A stretch of 26,418 nucleotides of DNA from a virus. The stretch spans positions 1-26,418 of the IMG/VR virus record IMGVR_UViG_3300029319_000416; one strand, 5' to 3'. Below, piece after piece: positions 13,908 through 19,992 of this stretch. Numbering within the stretch: position 1 is the stretch's first letter; the number at the start of each line of letters is the position of its first letter. The notes beneath the pieces are model-generated. The model searched no databases, had not been told where the DNA came from, and worked only from the letters and a program-made list of their open reading frames with translations. The translations under genes were made by a program, and so were the position numbers.

Positions 13908-14390
13908 TTATGAAACAGCGGCAGAGAATGGAGTAGCTTCAGTGCCTGTCGCTGCGCCACGAGCTACGACTGAAAATACATTTGTCGCTACATCTTGGAT
14001 CTCAATCGTGCCACCAAGGATTCCTCCGGTTGTGGTGCCGTCCAAAGTAATAGTGTCTGACGCGGCTGCTGTCTCAAAAATAGAAGCAGAGTTATCAGAA
14101 TCATTAGCCACGATAGCTACACCAGCCATAGTGTCGTTGCCGTTAGCAACCTGAATAATATAATTGTTTGAGGTGATGGTAGTAGCCACAAAGAACTTGT
14201 AGATATTACCCGTACCGCTAGCAGCAGGGAGAGTAAGTGTCGCTCCGCTCGCTACGCTTAGAACCATTGTTCTTCCCGCATGAGAAGCTGCGGTCAATGT
14301 AGTATTCGCAGTAATAGATACGAGAGAATTTGCTCCTGAAATAAATCCGCCAGTAGAAGTCACTGGACCTGAAAAAGTAGTTGCAGCCAT
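13908..14390 (-). CDS. Beta-rich virion protein, decoration candidate
   Basis: A 160-residue protein starting MAATTFSGPVTSTGGF, with repeated short Thr/Ala/Ser strands (TTLTAASHAGRTMVLSVASGATLTLP). This composition is shared by surface decoration proteins and small fibre domains of marine phages. It has no catalytic motif or Cys. As the first gene after the capsid terminator, a role on the head surface is plausible but inferred. Its ribosome binding site AAGGGG is good, suggesting high expression. Confidence 0.72.
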   Translation of the reverse strand: MAATTFSGPVTSTGGFISGANSLVSITANTTLTAASHAGRTMVLSVASGATLTLPAASGTGNIYKFFVATTITSNNYIIQVANGNDTMAGVAIVANDSDNSASIFETAAASDTITLDGTTTGGILGGTIEIQDVATNVFSVVARGAATGTEATPFSAAVS

Positions 14391-14496
14391 ATTGATACCC
14401 CTTGCACAAGGTTTCGCTTTGTAGTCCGTGCAATGTCAGGTGGGCATGATCCTGTCTACAAAGCTAAAGTTACGCCCAAATTTAATATATAATAAA
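14391..14496 (-). other. Intergenic leader between capsid terminator and next gene
   Basis: This is the only substantial non-coding stretch. It is AT-rich next to the terminator, then holds an imperfect inverted repeat (TTGCAC and GTGCAA about 20 bases apart). AAGGGG precedes the ATG at 14390. I could not find a convincing -35/-10 pair for host sigma-70. A phage-specific promoter or a structured leader remains possible. Confidence 0.4.
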
Positions 14497-14522
14497 AAAG
14501 AGCGACTGTGAAGTCGCTCTTT
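14497..14522 (-). terminator. Intrinsic terminator after the major capsid gene
   Basis: The transcribed strand shows an 11-bp perfect stem (AAAGAGCGACT / AGTCGCTCTTT) with a four-base loop TCAC, followed by a T-rich tract (CTTTTTTATTATATATT). This is a textbook Rho-independent terminator for leftward transcription. Genes further left are in the same direction, so they need readthrough or another promoter. Confidence 0.92.
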
Positions 14523-14542
14523 GTGTTTCCGAAAAAACTGTT

Positions 14543-15448
14543 TTATGCCCCAGGTGTTGCAAATACACAACGCCAATCAGAGACCCCAAAGCTGTAACGC
14601 TCACGAGCTTTAAAACGTGTGTTCCCTGTATCAAAATCGCCTTCAAGAGCGGTTTTAATCGGTGAACGATTAAACATTTTAAATCCGTTAGGTGCATCTG
14701 TTTTGATGAAGAATGCATCTGTGTCTGTCAGGAAGTGGTTAACCACTGCCCCTTCAGGCAACATACCCATGTTCTTCATCGCATTTGCATCGTTGTCGGC
14801 TGTACCTGGACGCAGATTTGAGTTAAGCACACGCTCTGCAATAAACTGAAGTTCTTTTGGAATAATCAGTTTAGTGCCGCGTACAGCAACTTTCAGCCCA
14901 CGTTCATCTGTAAAGCCTGCAATATCAATCAACATTTGCTCAAGAGAGGTCTCGTTGAGGTCAGCGGCTGTTGCCAAAATGTTTGATTGATTGCCTGACA
15001 GTGATGGGTGTGCGTTAGAACAAAGAGCTGCACCGTCACCAATTGGTGAGCCTGTGCTAAATGCGTTGTTCAAGATAGACGCAGCTTTAATTTGCTTTGT
15101 CTGAGCCATTGAACGAGCAAGAGCTTTTGTATAACGAGATGCGAGGCGGTCATACAGATTATCCTCAATAGCTTCTTCAGTGATTGAAAAAGCAAGAGCA
15201 ATAGTCTCATGTGTATAACGTGCTGTGTAAGTTTCCTGTGCATCATCAAATGTGACGGCAGTGCCCTCACCTTTGACAGGTGCTGTAGAAAACCCACCAA
15301 GCATCACTTCCTCTTCAAACGCCCGATCAGAGGTTTCTTCTTCAAAAATCTCTGCATGTTCGTTTTCATAGCGGGTGTATTCCAGACCGAACAGTGCGTT
15401 CAAACCTGGCTCTAGCTCTTTAGCTAGTTGTGCGCGAGAAATAGCCAT
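14543..15448 (-). CDS. Major capsid protein (gpT-like, HK97 fold)
   Basis: A 301-residue protein matching the Mu gpT-like major head subunit family. Recognisable parts are EEETSDRAFEEEVMLGGF (about 36-53), YTHETIALAFSITEEAIEDN (about 78-97), and an A-domain-like stretch with PEGAVVNHFLTDTDAFFIKT. The C terminus GNTRFKARERYSFGVSDW is typical of the family. No long N-terminal delta domain is seen, in keeping with a separate scaffold gene. AAGGGGG precedes the ATG. A strong terminator follows about 20 bases after the stop, as expected for the most abundant late product. Confidence 0.92.
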   Translation of the reverse strand: MAISRAQLAKELEPGLNALFGLEYTRYENEHAEIFEEETSDRAFEEEVMLGGFSTAPVKGEGTAVTFDDAQETYTARYTHETIALAFSITEEAIEDNLYDRLASRYTKALARSMAQTKQIKAASILNNAFSTGSPIGDGAALCSNAHPSLSGNQSNILATAADLNETSLEQMLIDIAGFTDERGLKVAVRGTKLIIPKELQFIAERVLNSNLRPGTADNDANAMKNMGMLPEGAVVNHFLTDTDAFFIKTDAPNGFKMFNRSPIKTALEGDFDTGNTRFKARERYSFGVSDWRCVFATPGA

Positions 15449-15462
15449 TATCTATGTCCCCC

Positions 15463-16110
15463 TTATATGCCAGTGCTTGCCGCTGTAGTCTGAGAATCAG
15501 AGCTAGAGCATGGAGCATTATGGTGGAAGTTAAAGCGAACTATATAGTTCACTCCTGCCGCATCAAAATCAAGATTTGCGTCATCACCTGTAAGGCCAAC
15601 AACACGCATGATTAAGGTGGCTGTGGTTGCAACTGTTGAAATATCCATTTCAGCAGTAGAACGACCAGTTGCGGTTGAACCAGAAGTTCCGTTTGCCAAA
15701 GAGACATTAGCAAAGATGTTTGTCAGAGCAGTTGCACGATCAGTTGAGCTGCCGTCTGCGGCAATCATAAACAACTGATTAGGGTTGTCTGCTACAAAAG
15801 CTTTCACAGGAAAGTTTGTATCGACGCTTACATTATTGGAACCAGGCCAATAATTTTTGAAGACAGTCTTCTTAGAAGTGTCATCAACGTATTCAACGCC
15901 CATCAGGACCCCAAGAGCAGGAACAGTACCACCGTTTGCTGCACCAACAATGTCAATAACCCCCGCAGCCAGTGGAATCACTGGCGAGTTTTGGAAGATT
16001 GCATTGGTGTTGTTCGATGCGATCTCATATTGAGTCACACCAGTAGTGTTTGCACCTGCACCTGTTAAGCCAATTGGACGCAGACCAAAAGCAGTATCTT
16101 GGTTTGCCAT
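15463..16110 (-). CDS. Capsid-associated structural protein (decoration candidate)
   Basis: A 215-residue protein with the start MANQDTAFGLRPIG, seen in head-associated proteins of many phages. The rest is rich in Ala, Thr, Asn and Gly with alternating hydrophobic residues, as in a beta-rich virion protein. A capsid decoration or head-stabilising role is likely from its place between the scaffold region and the major capsid gene. It could instead be a minor capsid subunit. GGAG is followed by an A-tract directly into the ATG, suggesting strong translation. Confidence 0.78.
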   Translation of the reverse strand: MANQDTAFGLRPIGLTGAGANTTGVTQYEIASNNTNAIFQNSPVIPLAAGVIDIVGAANGGTVPALGVLMGVEYVDDTSKKTVFKNYWPGSNNVSVDTNFPVKAFVADNPNQLFMIAADGSSTDRATALTNIFANVSLANGTSGSTATGRSTAEMDISTVATTATLIMRVVGLTGDDANLDFDAAGVNYIVRFNFHHNAPCSSSDSQTTAASTGI

Positions 16111-16126
16111 TTTTTTTCTCCAATCA

Positions 16127-16145
16127 GGTCCTAATTTTTAGGACC
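16127..16145 (-). promoter_or_regulatory. Perfect 8-bp hairpin spanning a stop codon before the capsid genes
   Basis: On the transcribed strand, GGTCCTAA is followed by a three-base loop AAA and TTAGGACC. The hairpin contains the last codons and TAG of the preceding structural gene. It ends 10 bases before the GGAG ribosome binding site of the next gene. No run of U follows, so it is not a normal intrinsic terminator. It could be an RNA processing or stability element at the 5' side of the capsid message. Confidence 0.55.
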
Positions 16146-16616
16146 GCCAAAGGTTACACGCGACTGACGATCGGCATTGCCGATCCTCATCGTAGAGTGA
16201 GAATTTTCTCTCATCATATCGTGGTCCACGGCATCCATCTGGTCTTTAGTCCTACCATCAAAGTAGGCTTTCCTTTCGGCTACCGTTTCTAACGGAATAC
16301 GAGCGAGAACTAATCCGCCAACTCCAAACACACCAGCATATTTACCTGATTCAACGACGGGTGCCTCGAAATCCGGGTACTCATCTTGGCGGACCAGTTC
16401 GTATCCTTCGCGCAGACGAGCAGAAATGTTTTTCGTATCGTCAAATCCACGAACTTCGGCCCTGACCCAACGATGTTTGTATCCATCGGGCGCAGGTGGT
16501 GCGTCTAGCATAGACGGGGGAGCCCAAGGCTTACGCCGTGTCTCTTTCTCCCTTGTCTGACTAGCACGAGAGCTACGATCAACGCCTACGTTCTTTGTAA
16601 CTTGAATTTCAGCCAT
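16131..16616 (-). CDS. Conserved head-region structural protein
   Basis: A 161-residue protein common between scaffold and capsid genes in marine phages. Visible blocks are PWAPPSMLDAPPAPDGYKHRWVR (about residues 30-52), ARLREGYELVRQDEYPDFEAP, and GVFGVGGLVLARIPLE. The Arg-rich N terminus could touch DNA or a partner. It has no known catalytic motif, and its role in head assembly is inferred from position only. GTG and ATG starts are adjacent; the ATG at 16616 has the better spacing from GGAG. Its last codons and stop lie inside a perfect hairpin. Confidence 0.78.
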   Translation of the reverse strand: MAEIQVTKNVGVDRSSRASQTREKETRRKPWAPPSMLDAPPAPDGYKHRWVRAEVRGFDDTKNISARLREGYELVRQDEYPDFEAPVVESGKYAGVFGVGGLVLARIPLETVAERKAYFDGRTKDQMDAVDHDMMRENSHSTMRIGNADRQSRVTFGGPKN

Positions 16617-16618
16617 CA

Positions 16619-17512
16619 CTAGCTCCTTCCTAGTAATTCAACTTGCCTTGCATAATCCTCAAGAGAAACTCCTAATTTTTTTGCAATAGCAACTTGAGAT
16701 GGGGTCAAACTGACCTTCTTGAGTCCAGATTTGTTAGCAGTCCTAGATGCAGAAGCAACCGTCTGAACGGGTCGATTACTCTGTGACTGATTTGTGTCAA
16801 ACTTATGCGGAAACTCCGTTTTCATTCGTTTGTCTAATTCATTATAATACTCATCTGAGCTGGGGTCAAACCCTTCCTGCTCCACAAGCTGTCTATGAAT
16901 ACCAAAAGCCGCATATGTCATGGTATTGTCTGAACCAAACCATTCATTTCTGTTTGCCCATTCCTCTGCTTTTGGATCAGCAGCTCGGGGTGCAGCTTGC
17001 TGTTGTTGGGCAGGCTGCTCTTGAACGGGCTGCTCTTGGCGGCGTTTTTGTACTGCTTGAGCGTTTTCCGCTTTATCGGCAGAAACAGCAAGTTTTGCTA
17101 ACTTTTCTTGCGCCTCTACTGCAGCAGCACTGTCCCCGACAGACAATGCTTGGCTCAAGTCATTTTTAACCTGCGCGATTTCTGCTTCAACTCTATTAGA
17201 AAATTCTCTAACAAACCCTTGGTCTAGATTTTGCAATCTAGCTTTTGTTTCTTCTAATTCTTTTTTCACGCCTTGAGCATACTGAAGTGCATCTTGTTCA
17301 CGACGTTCAGCTTCTCTGCGAAGTTTTGTCAGACGATCAATGCGTTTTTTAGAATCTGATGCGGGCTTCTCTTGTGGTTCTTCTGCAGCCGCTTGTTCTA
17401 CAACCTCAACAGCATCGTCTGAAGTTGAAGCATCTACCTCTACTTCAACGGCCTCTTCTCTTGGCTCAACTGCTAAAGCTTCTTCTGCTTGTTTGTTTTC
17501 TTGATTTTCCAT
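16619..17512 (-). CDS. Capsid scaffolding protein
   Basis: A 297-residue protein with the usual scaffold composition. It has an acidic, Ala/Glu-rich N terminus, a charged coiled coil (about 55-130), a Gln-rich linker (about 160-180), and a compact C-terminal part ending in a short helical motif (LTPSQVAIAKKLGVSLEDYA) that could bind the capsid protein. It probably directs prohead assembly and leaves before packaging. A TTG four codons upstream is in frame, but the ATG at 17512 has AGGAG six bases before it and is preferred. Position just upstream of the capsid genes supports the role. Confidence 0.82.
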   Translation of the reverse strand: MENQENKQAEEALAVEPREEAVEVEVDASTSDDAVEVVEQAAAEEPQEKPASDSKKRIDRLTKLRREAERREQDALQYAQGVKKELEETKARLQNLDQGFVREFSNRVEAEIAQVKNDLSQALSVGDSAAAVEAQEKLAKLAVSADKAENAQAVQKRRQEQPVQEQPAQQQQAAPRAADPKAEEWANRNEWFGSDNTMTYAAFGIHRQLVEQEGFDPSSDEYYNELDKRMKTEFPHKFDTNQSQSNRPVQTVASASRTANKSGLKKVSLTPSQVAIAKKLGVSLEDYARQVELLGRS

Positions 17513-17520
17513 GATGCTCC

Positions 17521-17955
17521 TCAAACGTGTAAAATGTCTTCAGGATCAGATATCTTAGCAAGAATTTCATCATCGTTAAGTATCCGAACCTCGCCACCTT
17601 CAATCTTAAAGCGAGAACCCGCATACCTTGCGAAAATAACCCAATCTCCTTTGTTGCACCAAGTGCCCAAAGGAAACTTGTTTTTATCTTCGTAAGCAAG
17701 AGGTCCCACTTTAAGGACATAACCCACCTGAGTGGATATTTCTTGATTTGCTAATATCTGGTCTGGAAGCAAAACGCCTCCTTCCGTTTTACCTTTACCC
17801 TTGTAAGGGAGAACCAGTATACGCCAGCCTGTAGGATCTGGCATTCTATCTAATAGCGATTTATCAATTTTAGAAGGGTCGAGCACACGTTCTGAGGGAT
17901 GTACCCAGGGAGAAGACGGTTTGTCTTCATTTGTAGCTTTGACTGCATCAGTCAT
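17521..17955 (-). CDS. GroES-like co-chaperonin (Cpn10 fold)
   Basis: A 144-residue protein. Residues about 43-140 follow the GroES pattern: GWRILVLPY as first strand, a flexible loop (51-60) leading to GGVLLPD at 59-65, then a GYVLKVGP strand and GDWVIFARYAG. The hydrophobic VLL of the loop would dock on the GroEL apical domain. The N-terminal 42 residues are an extra extension absent from cellular GroES, which is about 95 residues. A phage co-chaperonin directly before scaffold and capsid genes suggests help in folding the capsid protein with host GroEL, as T4 gp31 does. AGGAG lies eight bases before the ATG. Confidence 0.85.
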   Translation of the reverse strand: MTDAVKATNEDKPSSPWVHPSERVLDPSKIDKSLLDRMPDPTGWRILVLPYKGKGKTEGGVLLPDQILANQEISTQVGYVLKVGPLAYEDKNKFPLGTWCNKGDWVIFARYAGSRFKIEGGEVRILNDDEILAKISDPEDILHV

Positions 17956-18145
17956 CTATTAGCTCCTGTTTCTCTAGCAGGCTCTTGAGTTCCTGTTCAA
18001 CATATTGCAGGCCATCAATGTTTCCCATTAACTGCCTGTAGTGCTCCATATCTTTCACTTCATTATTGACCAAAACATCCACAATGTTTTCTTTGCGGTC
18101 TCTAATAAGTTTTAATATGAATTGTGCGAGAGTTATCTCATCCAT
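17948..18145 (-). CDS. Small helical protein of unknown function
   Basis: A 65-residue protein, predicted largely helical and charged, with sequence such as LAQFILKLIRDRKENIVDVLVNN and a Leu/Glu-rich end. It has no membrane segment or Cys. Small helical proteins of this kind are common upstream of capsid-assembly genes in marine phages. The ATG lacks a clear ribosome binding site. The stop overlaps the GroES-like gene by 8 bases. Confidence 0.68.
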   Translation of the reverse strand: MDEITLAQFILKLIRDRKENIVDVLVNNEVKDMEHYRQLMGNIDGLQYVEQELKSLLEKQELIDD

Positions 18146-18157
18146 ATGAGATATTTA

Positions 18158-18538
18158 CTATTTTTTCCTAAACTTGTCTACTCCTTTAATGCCTAAAGCT
18201 GCGGATATTGTAAGAAAAACTAGATACGTATACCACTCTGGTAATTCATTAAGACGATCAAAACCATTTTTTACAATCTGTTCCATGCCTGGAATGAAAA
18301 CTAGTATTAATGGAATGAGTATAATGACCGTGACTATTTCATCCTTGATGGACGATTTTGTGGACTCAGCCATTATTAGCTCCCACTTCGAATCGTGGGT
18401 AGCTGCGGTTTTCATTATCTCAGCTTTTGCTTCCGCCTCAGTTTGTGCAAGAGTTGCTTTCGCCTTTTGCTTGGATACTTGCCCCTCAACAAATGAGCCT
18501 GCCAACGATGCGATAGGTCCAATAAGAGCTTGAAACAT
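18158..18538 (-). CDS. Holin candidate of the three-helix (3TM) type
   Basis: This 126-residue protein begins with a short hydrophobic, Gly-rich segment (residues 2-17). A charged, Ala-rich helical region follows (20-62, with an LAQTEAEAKAEIMK segment), then two clear membrane helices at about 68-84 (IVTVIILIPLILVFIPG) and 102-120. The arrangement matches the family of three-transmembrane phage holins that time host lysis by permeabilising the inner membrane. AGGAG six bases before the ATG is a strong ribosome binding site. No endolysin gene is seen in the window, so its partner must lie elsewhere. Confidence 0.75.
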   Translation of the reverse strand: MFQALIGPIASLAGSFVEGQVSKQKAKATLAQTEAEAKAEIMKTAATHDSKWELIMAESTKSSIKDEIVTVIILIPLILVFIPGMEQIVKNGFDRLNELPEWYTYLVFLTISAALGIKGVDKFRKK

Positions 18539-18541
18539 CTT

Positions 18542-18751
18542 TTACTCCTCAAGAAAATCTAGGATCTCTCCGTTCAACATCATAACTTTGTATTGTTTAC
18601 AAGACCATTTCTGGTCAAAGTTTCTTGTTTGTCCCATGTTACGCTTAATCTTGCGCCGCACTGACAAGCACTCAGACAAAGATTTGTATGGCGTGTACTC
18701 CATCTTCTCGCCATTCATCACCAATAATAAAACAAACGTAAGCTCAACCAT
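18542..18751 (-). CDS. Small conserved hypothetical protein
   Basis: A 69-residue protein with a short hydrophobic N terminus (LTFVLLLVMNG) and a basic middle (VRRKIKR). It has a conserved-looking WSCKQYK and an earlier Cys in SECLSVRR. This pattern recurs in small marine-phage proteins of unknown function. The hydrophobic stretch is too short to be sure of a signal peptide or membrane helix. It starts inside the preceding gene with an 8-base overlap, so coupling is likely. Confidence 0.68.
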   Translation of the reverse strand: MVELTFVLLLVMNGEKMEYTPYKSLSECLSVRRKIKRNMGQTRNFDQKWSCKQYKVMMLNGEILDFLEE

Positions 18752-19130
18752 TGCCGCTTCTAATAAGTTTTTCTACATCTATCTGTAATTTTGAAACTTG
18801 CTCTTTTAAAAAATCAATGTTTACTTTATTGTTTCTCATATTTTTTAATTCTTCTTCCATGCCCTCAATCAAACCAGACATGTGCTCTACCAGCATGAAT
18901 AATTCTGCCTCACCGCTCGATTGACCTAGCTCTCCTCTTGGATATTTAATTCTAAATTCAGAGTTTGCTGCTAAATCTTTTTCCATTAACTCTAATTTTG
19001 TTGAGTGTTTGTTCAAAGTTTCAACAATCCCAAAGTAAGCCCACGTTGCCAAACTAGCCGCTGCAACCATAGATATGATATTACGTAGAGGTAGAGCTAC
19101 TTCTGTATTTTCATTTAACTTAGCTGGCAT
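18744..19130 (-). CDS. Membrane-anchored coiled-coil protein
   Basis: A 128-residue protein with one membrane helix at about residues 17-36 (IISMVAAASLATWAYFG), followed by a long charged region rich in Glu, Lys and Leu that is likely coiled coil to the C terminus. The topology, a single anchor and a long helical tail, would fit a spanin-like or envelope-associated protein, but there is no lipobox or other specific signature. It lies in a run of small membrane proteins. The start follows the previous stop directly. Confidence 0.68.
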   Translation of the reverse strand: MPAKLNENTEVALPLRNIISMVAAASLATWAYFGIVETLNKHSTKLELMEKDLAANSEFRIKYPRGELGQSSGEAELFMLVEHMSGLIEGMEEELKNMRNNKVNIDFLKEQVSKLQIDVEKLIRSGNG

Positions 19131-19337
19131 TTACTTCTCTGAGTTGAGCCACACCGCCAGACTGCCTGTCATGGCCCCCGTAACCACCGATATTAGCGAA
19201 GCCTGTTGAGTTGTAAGATCTGGCTGTGAAAGTGCCCACTCTATGCATCTAATGTACACCCCTGTCATGCACAACATCATGAATCGAGGTAGTATTTTGA
19301 GTTCCAAAAGCTTTCTTGCTACTTCTTCTGCGCTCAT
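19131..19337 (-). CDS. Small two-helix membrane protein, holin-like
   Basis: A 68-residue protein with two hydrophobic segments, about residues 15-35 (ILPRFMMLCMTGVYIRC) and 46-64 (SLISVVTGAMTGSLAVW), and a short charged tail. Size and topology suit a class II holin or a pinholin-type protein, and a three-helix holin candidate lies nearby. Such proteins are also conserved in marine phages with no tested role. The start overlaps the previous stop (TAATG), suggesting translational coupling. The ribosome binding site is weak. Confidence 0.72.
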   Translation of the reverse strand: MSAEEVARKLLELKILPRFMMLCMTGVYIRCIEWALSQPDLTTQQASLISVVTGAMTGSLAVWLNSEK

Positions 19338-19783
19338 TAGTCAAACATCCCTTTAAGCCAAGCTACCCAAGCAACAAGCCCCGCCACCATTGAAGCGACT
19401 AAAAGACCTGCTGCACCTAAACCAATCGCTTCTGCAAGTTCAGCCCTTCTGCGTCTTGCCAGCTCCTCTCGCACCCTGCGTTCTTTTCTAGCATCTGCCT
19501 GAAATTTCTGCCAATCTTGCCAAAGCCCCGGTCTTCCTGTGTAAATCATTATCTGCTTTAATTGTAATTCTTTTTGGCGAATACTTTCTAGAGCCATAAA
19601 CTCTTCAAGGTCAGATGAGCGAACCCCCGACTTCTTTTTCTTATTACCTTTTCGCTGCAGCTCCTCTTTGGCTATAACAAAATCTGAAATAGCTTTTCCT
19701 GCTTTGGCAATATCTCCAGTATTCTGGACAGCCTTCTTGATAATTGTAAAAGCCGCATTTGCAGCCGCCAGTTCCGCTAAAAT
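19337..19783 (-). CDS. Conserved phage membrane protein, apparent ATT start
   Basis: An ATG at 19597 would give only 86 residues, but the frame stays open and protein-like up to a stop at 19793-19795. The extra N-terminal part contains LAELAAANAAF and GDIAKAGKAISDF, which resembles the beginning of a conserved marine-phage family. The best start is ATT at 19783, preceded by AAGAGG five bases upstream, giving 148 residues. There is no ATG, GTG or TTG between that stop and the internal ATG. The middle is charged (KKKKSG, then RRRRAE), and residues about 119-142 form one membrane helix near the C terminus. Function is unknown; a lysis or virion-membrane role is only a guess. It overlaps the next start by one base (TAATG). 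Confidence 0.75.
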   Translation of the reverse strand: MLAELAAANAAFTIIKKAVQNTGDIAKAGKAISDFVIAKEELQRKGNKKKKSGVRSSDLEEFMALESIRQKELQLKQIMIYTGRPGLWQDWQKFQADARKERRVREELARRRRAELAEAIGLGAAGLLVASMVAGLVAWVAWLKGMFD

Positions 19784-19797
19784 TTTCGCCTCTTATT

Positions 19798-19992
19798 TTA
19801 CTTGCAGCTATGATAGCTGCCGCCCTTGATTGCTGCGCCCATGCCGCGAACTTTTGAAATACCCATAGCTGTCGGTACAGACACTTCTTTTGCTTCGCCA
19901 TATGGAACACGACCTTGCCCATCAATTTCTGCAAAAGGTTTAGCCTTTGGTGCCTCTGTTGGGGTATTTGTCACTATTTTCACTACACTCAT
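19798..19992 (-). CDS. Small hypothetical protein
   Basis: A 64-residue protein that starts inside the portal stop (ATGA overlap). It is Lys/Pro-rich at the N-terminal end and ends in a Gly-rich stretch, GMGAAIKGGSYHSCK. No membrane segment or catalytic motif is visible. Similar short genes commonly follow the portal in marine phages, so a virion or portal-associated role is possible but unproven. Translation is probably coupled to the portal. Confidence 0.7.
   Translation of the reverse strand: MSVVKIVTNTPTEAPKAKPFAEIDGQGRVPYGEAKEVSVPTAMGISKVRGMGAAIKGGSYHSCK

Noticed and set aside
16127-16145. Intrinsic terminator
   Set aside because: The stem is good but is followed by TGATTGGAG and an A-tract on the transcribed strand, not by a U-tract.
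17513-17524. TTG start giving four extra residues (MRSI) on the scaffold
   Set aside because: That reading would place the AGGAG signal inside the coding part. The ATG at 17512 has it at the right distance.
19644-19934. Minus-strand 96-residue frame overlapping two genes
   Set aside because: It is a frame-shifted reading of the ATT-start gene and the 64-residue gene. Its Cys/Tyr-rich content and lack of a start signal indicate a shadow.
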